Assembly: GCA_003454335.1 (NCBI GenBank)
Contig: DMKK01000236.1
Location: 571-16,701 of the forward strand
DNA: 16,131 nucleotides
DNA from: Gammaproteobacteria bacterium
Lineage (GTDB): Bacteria; Pseudomonadota; Gammaproteobacteria; UBA9214
Direction of reading: 5' to 3'
Part shown: piece by piece, positions 8,245 through 15,343 of the stretch
How positions within the stretch are numbered: the stretch's first letter is position 1
Layout: each line of letters opens with the position of its first letter
Position numbers and translations under genes: made by a program
The notes under the pieces: generated by a model
The model's database searches: none
Seen by the model: only the letters and a program-made list of their open reading frames with translations
What the model was told of the DNA's origin: nothing

Positions 8245-8336
8245 TGTAGGATGGGTAAAGGAGCAACGCGACGTACCCATCAGGGAATGACACCGAATTG
8301 ATGGGTACGTCACTGCGTTCCTTTACCCATCCTGCG
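8245..8336. repeat. Inverted-repeat element, copy 3 (most complete)
   Basis: The left arm at 8245-8281 starts TGTAGGATGGGTAAAGGAGC and ends CGCGACGTACCCATCA. The right arm at 8299-8336 starts TGATGGGTACGTCACTGCGT and ends TTTACCCATCCTGCG. The arms are about 37 bases long and nearly perfectly complementary, with a loop of about 17 bases. It occupies most of the 226-base gap (8197-8422) between the small exported protein and the TolQ-like gene, the only large gap within the motor block. Confidence 0.88.
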
Positions 8337-8422
8337 GAGATGCGGCGTACAGGGTTGGGAAACTGGAAATTACGACCGTATCGGGTATATCGTTAAGGTT
8401 AGAAAACTGTCAAGGAGTTGCT

Positions 8423-9076
8423 ATGGAAACGTTGTATGCGGTACTCGGGTTCTTCCAGTCCGGTGGGCCGTTCATGTACCCGATTCTGCTGGTGCTTGCC
8501 ATCGGTGCCGCCATCGCCATTGAGCGCTATATCTATCTCACGTTTGTGCGCACCAGGAACAAGGGTATCTGGAAGCGGGTGCTGCCCTTGCTGGAAGGTG
8601 GCAAGTATGACGCGGCCCGTGAAGCCGTCATGCATTCGGACGCAGCGGTGAGCAGGATCCTGGGCTATGGCCTGAATCGCGCCGAGCACCGGGGCAGTGG
8701 TGACGAGGTACAGATGGCCATGGAGGAGGGCTTGCTGGAAGTCGTCCCGCGACTGGAAAAACGTACCCATTACCTGGCGACCCTGGCGAATATTGCCACC
8801 CTGCTGGGCCTGCTGGGGACCATTATCGGGCTGACAGAGGCGTTCTCTACCGTTGCTGCTGCCGACGCGGCAGACAAGGCGAACCTGCTCTCGGCAAGTA
8901 TCTCCATTGCGATGAATACCACCGCCTTTGGTTTGATGGTCGCCATTCCCCTGTTATTGATACATGCTGTCATGCAGACGAAGACCTCGGAACTGGTCGA
9001 TACCCTGGAAATGGTCACGGTCAGATTATCCAACCTGATCGCCGGTGCAACGGTTGCGGGCAAGGATGTATCGTGA
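8423..9076 (+). CDS. MotA/TolQ/ExbB-type proton channel protein
   Basis: This is the inner-membrane channel and stator part of a proton-driven transducer. The 217-residue protein has the three-helix TolQ/ExbB plan: TM1 at about 16-38 (FMYPILLVLAIGAAIAIERY), a cytoplasmic loop at 40-117, TM2 at 119-141 (ATLLGLLGTIIGLTEAF) and TM3 at 156-183 (SISIAMNTTAFGLMVAIPLL). The glycine pattern GLLGTIIGL and the Thr pair 166-167 in TM3 are family hallmarks lining the ion path. There is no long N-terminal extension as in TtpC and no flagellar MotA-type extra helix. The start is supported by AAGGAG at 8412-8417. The stop overlaps the following ExbD start by 4 bases (GTGA). With two ExbD genes after it, the best analogue is AglR of the Myxococcus AglRQS motor. 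Confidence 0.95.
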   Translation: METLYAVLGFFQSGGPFMYPILLVLAIGAAIAIERYIYLTFVRTRNKGIWKRVLPLLEGGKYDAAREAVMHSDAAVSRILGYGLNRAEHRGSGDEVQMAMEEGLLEVVPRLEKRTHYLATLANIATLLGLLGTIIGLTEAFSTVAAADAADKANLLSASISIAMNTTAFGLMVAIPLLLIHAVMQTKTSELVDTLEMVTVRLSNLIAGATVAGKDVS

Positions 9077-9582
9077 GGCCTCGCTGGCAACGCACGGCAA
9101 GGCGGGATGTGCACACGGTTGATGTGACCGCCTTCCTCAGCCTGATGGTGATACTGGTACCGTTCCTGCTGGTGACCGCAGTTTTTTCCCGGACGACGAT
9201 TCTTGAAGTACAGCCGGCAATCGGTGAGGCTGATCAACTGTCCACGCCTGATCCGTTGCAACTGCAGGTGACCGTGCGCCAGACTGTGATCGAGGTGAAC
9301 CACCTTGGGCAGTCACAGACTACGCAGCTCGACAGATCATCCGGTGACCAGGCGCTGGCGTCACTGGCAACACTGGCCGGTGAACTGAAAACGCGTTATC
9401 CGCAAAGCCTCGAGGTAACCGTTTTGCTGGAACCGCAGATTCCCTATGATGTACTGGTGCAGGTGCTGGATGTGTTGCGGGTCAAGCTGCAGCGACACGG
9501 GGATGCCATCGAGCAGCTGGAATTGTTCCCGTTGATTGCGCTGGGTCCCGTACCGGCACAACCGGGACGTGGTGCGCAATGA
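9073..9582 (+). CDS. ExbD/TolR-type protein lacking the conserved membrane Asp
   Basis: The 169-residue product starts at GTG 9073, overlapping the channel gene by 4 bases. It has the ExbD plan: a short basic cytoplasmic tail (residues 1-16), one transmembrane helix (about 20-41, TAFLSLMVILVPFLLVTAVF) and a periplasmic domain (about 60-150) ending in the ExbD-type QIPYDVLVQVLDVLRVKL segment. Aligning VDVTAFLSLMVILV with the family consensus (NVTPLIDVLLVLL) places Ser23 where the proton-carrying Asp normally stands; the only nearby acids, Asp12 and Asp17, are before the helix. It overlaps the second ExbD gene by 4 bases. It is likely the non-protonatable partner in an ExbD heterodimer within the TolQ-like ring. 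Confidence 0.92.
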   Translation: MRPRWQRTARRDVHTVDVTAFLSLMVILVPFLLVTAVFSRTTILEVQPAIGEADQLSTPDPLQLQVTVRQTVIEVNHLGQSQTTQLDRSSGDQALASLATLAGELKTRYPQSLEVTVLLEPQIPYDVLVQVLDVLRVKLQRHGDAIEQLELFPLIALGPVPAQPGRGAQ

Positions 9583-10082
9583 CCAGAATTCCACGGGGTG
9601 CGACCCAGTTCAAGTGGCGCCGGCAGCGCCAGGAGAAGGCGCGACGCTGGCCCTCATTGAACCTGGTGGCACTGATGGATGTCTTTACCATCCTGGTGTT
9701 CTTTTTCCTGGTACATTCTGCGGACGGTGCACCGGAGGCGCACAACAAGCTGGTGCATCTCCCCGAGTCTGTTGCCGAGCAGCAACCCAGGGATACACCC
9801 ATCGTAATGATCACCCTGGATAATATCCTGGTGCAGGGTGAGCCGGTTGCTGTCATCGACACGGCCATGCATGCAGCCCGTGGCGAGATCAAGGCCCTGC
9901 GTACAGCGCTGCAGGCACAACTGGTGCCGGATGCCCCCGCCATGACGGATCGTGAAGTGACCATTATGGGCGACAAGACCATCCCCTTTGAGTTGCTCAA
10001 CCGGGTTATGCAGACGTGCAAGCAGGCAGGTTATGGCAGCATTTCACTGTCGGTGCTGCAACGGTCAGCCGGGGCGGTATAG
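9579..10082 (+). CDS. ExbD/TolR-type protein with canonical membrane Asp
   Basis: The 167-residue protein has a basic cytoplasmic N-terminus (residues 1-25), one membrane helix (27-46) and a periplasmic ExbD domain. The helix carries LNLVALMDVFTILVFFFLV, with Asp34 at the position of the proton-carrying Asp of ExbD and TolR. The C-terminal part DREVTIMGDKTIPFELLNRV then QAGYGSISL matches the classic ExbD periplasmic fold. The ATG at 9579 overlaps the previous stop by 4 bases (ATGA), and the stop at 10080-10082 directly abuts the next start. It should be the energy-harvesting partner of the TolQ-like channel, with a role comparable to AglQ or AglS of the gliding motor. Confidence 0.95.
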   Translation: MTRIPRGATQFKWRRQRQEKARRWPSLNLVALMDVFTILVFFFLVHSADGAPEAHNKLVHLPESVAEQQPRDTPIVMITLDNILVQGEPVAVIDTAMHAARGEIKALRTALQAQLVPDAPAMTDREVTIMGDKTIPFELLNRVMQTCKQAGYGSISLSVLQRSAGAV

Positions 10083-11018
10083 ATGCACGCGCTGACCCTG
10101 GAATCAGGATTGCCCTGGACGGGGCCCTATGAGGAAGACCGTCGTTTTCACCGCATCCTGTTGCAGACACTGTTGCTAGGTCTGGTAGCCGGGGTAATCA
10201 CGCCCTATATCCGGATACCTCAGCTTGATTTCGACGTTGCAGAGGAATCCCCGCCACGTCGTGTACGCCTGCTTGCCGAGCAGGCGGTGCCGGTGCCACA
10301 GCCGGTACCACAGTTGACACCGGTACCTGTACCAGTAGCCCCCGTGGTGACCGCACCAGTGAAACCGCAAACAGTACCCGCACAACTCCCGGTTGCGCCG
10401 GTCGAGACACCCCGCCAGAAAGCGGCAAGGAGCGGGGTGCTGGCCATGAGTGACGTGCTTGCCGAATTGCAGGGTACGACACCGAAGACCGGGGCAATCC
10501 CGGGGAGGGAAAATGTCTCCGTTCAGGCGCGTACTGCGGCACCGCAGTCCTCGATGCTGACAGCCAACGTGACCCGGGGCAGCAAGGGTATTGACGCGGG
10601 TGTTGCCCACCAGTCAGTCCTGGGTGCAGGCGGTTTGCCGGACCGGGAGGACACCCGGCAGGGTACCGGCGGCCGTGCAGGAAAAGCGGCGGCAAGCGGA
10701 CGGATAGCTGCGCCGCCATCAGGCATGGTGCGCAGCGAGGAAGCGATCCAGGAAGTGCTGGACCGGAACAAGGGCGCACTGTACACACTTTATAATCGCG
10801 AGTTGCGCAAGGATGACAGCTTGCAGGGCAAGCTCGTTATAAGTATTACGATCGCGCCGACAGGCAAGGTGACCCGCTGTGTTGTCCTCAGTAGCGAGCT
10901 GGAGGCGGCCTCACTGGAACAGCAGCTGGTCGCACTTATCAAGCGCATTGATTTTGGTGACAAACCGGGTGTGCCCGCGGTGACCACAAAGATACCCATT
11001 GAGTTTTTCCCAAGGTGA
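10083..11018 (+). CDS. TonB-like transducer with AgmX/PglI-type C-terminal domain
   Basis: The 311-residue protein has one N-terminal membrane helix (about 24-44), a Pro/Val-rich periplasmic spacer (69-110, with repeats such as VPVPQPVPQ), a Gly/Ala-rich low-complexity stretch (about 130-215) and a folded C-terminal domain (216-311). This last part (SEEAIQEVLDRNKGALYTLY, then LQGKLVISITIAPTGKVTRC, ending TKIPIEFFPR) matches the AgmX/PglI C-terminal domain, a relative of the TonB C-terminal fold. Such proteins take energy from an ExbB/ExbD motor and act on partners across the periplasm. Here the TPR proteins are the obvious candidates; no TonB-dependent receptor gene is present. The protein lacks the long cytoplasmic N-terminal region of myxobacterial GltJ. 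It abuts the ExbD gene and overlaps the transglycosylase start. Confidence 0.9.
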   Translation: MHALTLESGLPWTGPYEEDRRFHRILLQTLLLGLVAGVITPYIRIPQLDFDVAEESPPRRVRLLAEQAVPVPQPVPQLTPVPVPVAPVVTAPVKPQTVPAQLPVAPVETPRQKAARSGVLAMSDVLAELQGTTPKTGAIPGRENVSVQARTAAPQSSMLTANVTRGSKGIDAGVAHQSVLGAGGLPDREDTRQGTGGRAGKAAASGRIAAPPSGMVRSEEAIQEVLDRNKGALYTLYNRELRKDDSLQGKLVISITIAPTGKVTRCVVLSSELEAASLEQQLVALIKRIDFGDKPGVPAVTTKIPIEFFPR

Positions 11019-11953
11019 TGGCTTTACGTTGCGTTGACAGACCCGGGTGCAAGGCCTTGCTGGCGCTGGTGATGTTGCTGTATGCCGTTGCCGGGCAGGG
11101 TGCTACACCGGTACTGGACTGGCAGGTGCTGCTTGCCGAGCCCGACCCCGAGGAACTGACGGAACTGGCCAGCCAGTATGAACATGCCATCGGCTATCGC
11201 CGTGATTATGGCCGTGCCCGGCAGCTGTATTGTGCCGCCGCCCGGCTTGGTTACCTGCCGGCACAGACGCGCCTGGCCTGGATGTATGCCAATGGCCTTG
11301 GCGCCCCGCGGGATACGGATCTTGCGGCTGCCTGGATGGAGGTGGTAGCGGCCAATGGTGACTTGCAGGCGCGCAAGTTTCTCGCCTTTGTCGGTGAGCC
11401 GGGTGTCACCCGGAAACCGCGGTGCACCTACGAAAGCCGCTTTGATGCCTATGCGGTTGCAACGATACCCGGCAAGGACTGGGATGCGGGCGTGAATATA
11501 GCCAGCCCCGAGCGCAAGCAAATAGCCGCGTGGGTACGTGCGCTGGCGCCGGATTACGGTCTGGACCCGAACCTCATTCTCGCGATCATCCAGACCGAAT
11601 CAAATTTCAATCCGCGGGCCCGTTCGCCAGCAAATGCACAGGGGCTGATGCAGTTAATCCCGGCGACTGCCGCCCGTTTCGGCGTCAGGGACAGAACGAA
11701 TCCGGTGCAAAACCTGCATGGCGGTATGGCTTATGTGCGCTGGTTGTTATCGTTCTTTCAGGGCGATTTGAAGCTGTCACTGGCGGGGTACAACGCCGGC
11801 GAGCATGCGGTGGAGAAATACCTGGGGATACCGCCTTATCGGGAGACACAGAACTACGTTCGCAAGGTTATACGTGCCTACGGTCGGAATAGTCATCCTC
11901 CGATTGAACCGGTGGTTGAACCATCCAGAGTGATGCCTTCACCCAATCGGTGA
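11018..11953 (+). CDS. Exported Sel1-repeat lytic transglycosylase (SLT family)
   Basis: The enzyme should cleave the MurNAc-GlcNAc bond of peptidoglycan to give 1,6-anhydro ends, in the periplasm. From the ATG at 11018 it has 311 residues; a GTG at 11015 would add one. A signal peptide (hydrophobic about 13-26, cleavage near AGQGA) is followed by Sel1-like helical repeats (about 50-125, with GRARQLYCAAARLGYLPAQT and GAPRDTDLAAAWME). The SLT domain (about 165-290) follows: IIQTESNFNPRA with catalytic Glu194, AQGLMQLIPATA, LAGYNAGEHAV and the family-typical PPYRETQNYVRKV. Its start overlaps the stop of the AgmX-type gene by one base, so it belongs to the motor operon. It probably opens or remodels the wall where the machine spans it. 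It is the last gene before a hairpin and a gap. Confidence 0.93.
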   Translation: MALRCVDRPGCKALLALVMLLYAVAGQGATPVLDWQVLLAEPDPEELTELASQYEHAIGYRRDYGRARQLYCAAARLGYLPAQTRLAWMYANGLGAPRDTDLAAAWMEVVAANGDLQARKFLAFVGEPGVTRKPRCTYESRFDAYAVATIPGKDWDAGVNIASPERKQIAAWVRALAPDYGLDPNLILAIIQTESNFNPRARSPANAQGLMQLIPATAARFGVRDRTNPVQNLHGGMAYVRWLLSFFQGDLKLSLAGYNAGEHAVEKYLGIPPYRETQNYVRKVIRAYGRNSHPPIEPVVEPSRVMPSPNR

Positions 11954-11967
11954 CCCTCGGGTCACCG
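11948..11967 (+). terminator. Hairpin at the end of the motor operon, possible weak terminator
   Basis: A perfect 9-base inverted repeat, CGGTGACCC-TC-GGGTCACCG, includes the TGA stop of the transglycosylase gene. No T-run follows, so it is not a classic intrinsic terminator. It could stabilise the 3' end of the transcript or act with Rho. Confidence 0.4.
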
Positions 11968-12144
11968 TTCAGCAGTATTGACGTTAAATGGTGTCGGGTG
12001 CTAACTACCTTCTCAACAACTGAGTGGCGGACTTATTTCCCGAAGGTGTTGTATTCGCCCACACCCGACGTAAATTCAGAATAGGTGTATTTGAATTTGG
12101 TGTATATTGTCCCTTGGTGCAGTGTGAGTGGCCGAAAATAGAAA

Positions 12145-13461
12145 ATGTATTTAACCAACAAAACAAACTATCTGTTATTCCGGATTTTGATTGTGTGGAC
12201 GGCTGCATTGCCAGTCACGCAGGCTGCCGAAGAACCCCGGGAGTGGGCGGCAACACACAGTGATGAACTGCTTGCTTTTTATCAGGAATTTCATGCGCAG
12301 CCGGAGCTTTCCTTTCGCGAGGTAAATACGGCTGGCCGGCTGGCTGCCGCGCTACAGGACTGTGGTGTCGAGGTGACCCGGGGCGTGGGTGGTCACGGGA
12401 TTGTCGGCATACTGGAGAACGGCGCGGGGCCAGTGGTGATGCTGCGTGCTGACACGGATGCCCTGCCGGTAGCCGAGCAAACCGGGCTGCCGTATGCTTC
12501 AAAGGTGCAGACCCTGAATGAAGGGGGTGCTGAAGTCGGTGTGATGCATGCCTGCGGGCATGATGTTCATATGACCAATCTCATCGGTGCGGGCTGTTAT
12601 CTGGCGGCCAACAAGCCGTTGTGGAAAGGGACCGTGATGCTGGTGGGGCAACCAGCCGAGGAAAGAGGCGCCGGTGCCCGGGCGATGCTGGACGATGGCC
12701 TGTTCGAACGTTTCCCCAGGCCCGACTTTGCCGTGGGCCTGCATGTCTCCCCGGTTTTGGCAACCGGCAAGATCGGCTTCCGTCCCGGTTATGTCATGGC
12801 CAATGTCGATAGTGTCGACATCACCCTGTATGGCAAGGGTGGGCATGGCGCATACCCGCACACCACGATCGATCCTGTGGTACAGGCGGCACAATTGGTG
12901 CTGGCGCTGCAAACGATCGTCAGTCGCGAAATCAATCCCATCGACCCCGCCGTCATCACTGTCGGCTCAATCCATAGTGGTACCAAGAACAACATCATCG
13001 GCGACACAGCAAAACTGCAACTCACCGTGCGCAGTTTTTCCGCTGAGGTCCGCCAGCAATTACTGGCGGCCATTACGCGCAAGGCACAGGCCGTTGCCAT
13101 GGGTGCCGGAGCGCAGGAACCGCTGGTTACGATTGACGAGGGGACACCGTCGTTGTTCAATGACCCGGCACTTGCCGCCCGCTTGCGGCCCGTTTTCGAG
13201 CGTCTGGTCGGCGCGGGGAATATTGATCTTTCGAAGTTGTCGATGGGTGGTGAGGACTTCAGCCGGTACGGGCAAGCGGGTGTGCCGATCCTGATGTACT
13301 GGCTGGGGGCGGTTAGCCAGGACCGCCTGGATGCATACGCGGCAGCTGGAGAACCGCCACCTTCATTGCACTCGCCCCTGTTTTATCCTGATGCGGAAGC
13401 GACATTGATCATGGGGGTTACCACGCTGTCATCCATCGCACTTGAGTTGCTTAAACCCTGA
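12145..13461 (+). CDS. Exported M20-family amidohydrolase (hippurate/IAA-amino acid hydrolase type)
   Basis: M20D metallopeptidases hydrolyse N-acyl or N-aryl amino acids. The 438-residue protein has the full set of motifs: ADTDALPV at 102-109, the metal-binding CGHD at 137-140, GQPAEE at 169-174 with the catalytic and metal-binding Glu pair 172-173, GLH at 198-200, the dimerisation-lid GGHGAYPH at 232-239, GGED at 368-371 and His409 in SLHSPLF. Unlike most cytoplasmic members, it starts with a signal peptide (MYLTNKTNYLLFRILIVWTA, cleavage near VTQA-AEE at 27-28), so it should act in the periplasm. There is no clear ribosome-binding site before the ATG. It lies 191 bases after the motor operon, and its stop is 25 bases before the next gene. 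The substrate cannot be told from sequence; a peptidoglycan or acyl-amino-acid role is speculative. Confidence 0.93.
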   Translation: MYLTNKTNYLLFRILIVWTAALPVTQAAEEPREWAATHSDELLAFYQEFHAQPELSFREVNTAGRLAAALQDCGVEVTRGVGGHGIVGILENGAGPVVMLRADTDALPVAEQTGLPYASKVQTLNEGGAEVGVMHACGHDVHMTNLIGAGCYLAANKPLWKGTVMLVGQPAEERGAGARAMLDDGLFERFPRPDFAVGLHVSPVLATGKIGFRPGYVMANVDSVDITLYGKGGHGAYPHTTIDPVVQAAQLVLALQTIVSREINPIDPAVITVGSIHSGTKNNIIGDTAKLQLTVRSFSAEVRQQLLAAITRKAQAVAMGAGAQEPLVTIDEGTPSLFNDPALAARLRPVFERLVGAGNIDLSKLSMGGEDFSRYGQAGVPILMYWLGAVSQDRLDAYAAAGEPPPSLHSPLFYPDAEATLIMGVTTLSSIALELLKP

Positions 13462-13486
13462 TTGCGCGGGTTGCAGGGAAGATTAC

Positions 13487-15343
13487 ATGCCTATCTGGAA
13501 AACATCCTTACACCATCTGCGGCAGGACTGGCAGCAGGTTTTTACCACACACCTTGCCTATACGGTCCTTGGCTTTGTGATTTTTGCTCCGCTGTTTGGC
13601 CTGCTTGGCCGGTTGCTGTTAAAGCTCTCGGACCAGCCCGCACTGGCTGACCAGGATATCGCCTGGTTCCTGCTGTCACCGTCCGGCATGGTTGCACTGG
13701 TGCTGTTAGCAGCAGTGCTGATTACCATCGCTGGTTTCGAGCAGGCCACCCTGATGACCCTCGGTGCCAGCAGGGTACAGGGCGTGCACCTGGGAACAGT
13801 GAATGCCCTGCGCTTCACGGCCGCATATGCCCGCTTTATCTTTTTCTTTGCCCTGCGGCTGGTGGTGCGAGTGCTGCTGCTGACGCTGCCGTTCCTCGCC
13901 ATTGCCGGCGGTATTGCCTGGTTACTGCTGACCGACTACGACATCAATTATTATCTGAACGAACAGCCACCGATCTTCTGGGTAGCCGTCATCAGCATCG
14001 GGCTGCTGCTACTGGCCATGCTTGCGTTGCTGGTCCACAAGCTGATTGTATGGTCGCTGGCGCTGCCGCTGGTGTTGTTTGCCGGGGTCTCACCGGCACA
14101 ATCGTTTGCTGAAAGTGAGCGCATTACACGGTGGCGGCGGCGCGAGATCTTAACCGTGCTGGGGCTCTGGGCGCTGCTGGCCGTACTGCTGAGTGTTGTC
14201 CTGTTGGGTATCATTCAACAGCTGGGGGCATGGGTCGTGCCTGCCTTTTTCGATTCGATAGTGTTGCTGGTGCCGGTGCTTGGCGGCTTCATGGCGCTGT
14301 GGGTATTCGGCAACTTTCTGATCACGGCCTTCACCTCCGGCAGTCTTGCCTACCTGCTGGTGGGTTGTTACGAAGAGTACAGTCAGGGCACCGCCACGCC
14401 TGATTTGCATGCCCTGGCACGACGCGATGCGGCGCAAGGCTGGCGGCTCACCAAATCAAGACTTGCCCTGCTGATGATTGGCGGGATTATTTGCGCTGTC
14501 CTGCTGGGTCACTGGTTGCTGAAGGGTATCCAGATGCAGGATGCGGTTACGGTAGTTGCGCACCGGGGGGCTGCCGGGGCAGCACCGGAAAATACCCTTG
14601 CTGCGGTACGCCGAGCTGTTGAGGATGGCACCGACTGGGTCGAAATCGATGTGCAGGAAACCGTTGATGGTGAAGTCGTCGTCATCCATGACAGTGACTT
14701 CATGAAGCTTGCGGGCAACCCGCTCAAGGTGTGGGACGGTACTCTTGCACAAGTACAGGGTATCGATATAGGCAGCTGGTTTTCGCCGGCGTTCTCGGCC
14801 GAACGGGTGCCCACCCTGGCCGCTGTGCTGGAGGAAGTCAGGGGCAAGGCCGGGCTGGTCATCGAACTCAAGTACTACGGCCATGACCAGCAACTCGAAC
14901 AACGTGTCGTGGACATTGTTGAGCAGACGGGGATGGTCGATGAGGTGGCCATTATGTCGCTAAAATACGATGGCATTCAGAAGATTCGTAAACTGCGGCC
15001 GGACTGGAGCATCGGGCTGTTGTCTGCAAAGAGCATTGGCAACCTGGCCAGGCTGGACGTGGACTTTCTGGCCGTCAACACTGGCATGGCAACACCGGGG
15101 TTTGTGCGTCGTGCGCAGGAAAATGGCAAGCAGGTCTTTGTCTGGACAGTTAATGATCGGGTGTCAATGTTTCGCATGTTCTCGCTGGGGATCAACGGCA
15201 TCATTACCGATGAGCCGGCCATGGCCCGTGAAGTGCTCGAGGAGCGCGTCGATCTGGGTATCGCGGAACGTTTGCTGATGCACACGGCAGTCCTCTTCGG
15301 TCGGCCGGTACCGCCAGGACTGTATCGTGATGAGTCACCGTAA
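13487..15343 (+). CDS. Glycerophosphodiester phosphodiesterase with N-terminal multi-pass membrane domain
   Basis: The enzyme hydrolyses glycerophosphodiesters to glycerol-3-phosphate and an alcohol. The ATG at 13487, preceded by AGGGAAG at 13475-13481, gives 618 residues; an upstream TTG at 13442 lies inside the previous gene and is less likely. Residues 1-345 form a membrane region with about seven or eight hydrophobic segments (roughly 21-46, 68-90, 118-148, 163-203, 221-245, 255-292, 326-345), typical of the GPDPase membrane-domain family. The TIM-barrel GDPD domain covers about 353-585. Its active-site motifs are AHRG at 358-361 with PENT, EID at 386-388, HD at 401-402 and IELK at 459-462. 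The catalytic domain follows the last helix and may face the periplasm, but topology is uncertain. It overlaps the PLA2-like lipoprotein gene by 14 bases, which suggests a joint role in phospholipid turnover. Confidence 0.93.
   Translation: MPIWKTSLHHLRQDWQQVFTTHLAYTVLGFVIFAPLFGLLGRLLLKLSDQPALADQDIAWFLLSPSGMVALVLLAAVLITIAGFEQATLMTLGASRVQGVHLGTVNALRFTAAYARFIFFFALRLVVRVLLLTLPFLAIAGGIAWLLLTDYDINYYLNEQPPIFWVAVISIGLLLLAMLALLVHKLIVWSLALPLVLFAGVSPAQSFAESERITRWRRREILTVLGLWALLAVLLSVVLLGIIQQLGAWVVPAFFDSIVLLVPVLGGFMALWVFGNFLITAFTSGSLAYLLVGCYEEYSQGTATPDLHALARRDAAQGWRLTKSRLALLMIGGIICAVLLGHWLLKGIQMQDAVTVVAHRGAAGAAPENTLAAVRRAVEDGTDWVEIDVQETVDGEVVVIHDSDFMKLAGNPLKVWDGTLAQVQGIDIGSWFSPAFSAERVPTLAAVLEEVRGKAGLVIELKYYGHDQQLEQRVVDIVEQTGMVDEVAIMSLKYDGIQKIRKLRPDWSIGLLSAKSIGNLARLDVDFLAVNTGMATPGFVRRAQENGKQVFVWTVNDRVSMFRMFSLGINGIITDEPAMAREVLEERVDLGIAERLLMHTAVLFGRPVPPGLYRDESP

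Noticed and set aside
8203..8336. CRISPR-like array because of repeated GATGGGTACG / TACCCATC blocks
   Set aside because: The copies are inverted, irregularly spaced and without unique spacers of constant length, and no cas genes are present. They are palindromic intergenic elements.
8423..9582. Flagellar MotA/MotB stator
   Set aside because: The channel protein has the three-helix TolQ plan instead of four helices, and neither small partner has an OmpA-like peptidoglycan-binding domain.
8423..11018. Classic TonB-ExbB-ExbD iron-uptake system
   Set aside because: There are two ExbD genes, the C-terminal domain is of AgmX/PglI type, and no TonB-dependent receptor, siderophore gene or Fur-like site is seen nearby. 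TonB-like mechanics remain likely, but the iron-uptake label is not supported.
11954..12144. Promoter or inverted-repeat signal upstream of the amidohydrolase (GTCGGGTG at 11993-12000 against CACCCGAC at 12062-12069; TATATT at 12103)
   Set aside because: The 8-base match is short and widely spaced, and no -35 is correctly placed for TATATT. There is too little to call a feature.
13442..13486. TTG start of the GDPD protein inside the amidohydrolase gene
   Set aside because: The ATG at 13487 has a ribosome-binding site and begins the membrane domain normally. The extra 15 residues are Cys-rich and read over the end of the previous gene.
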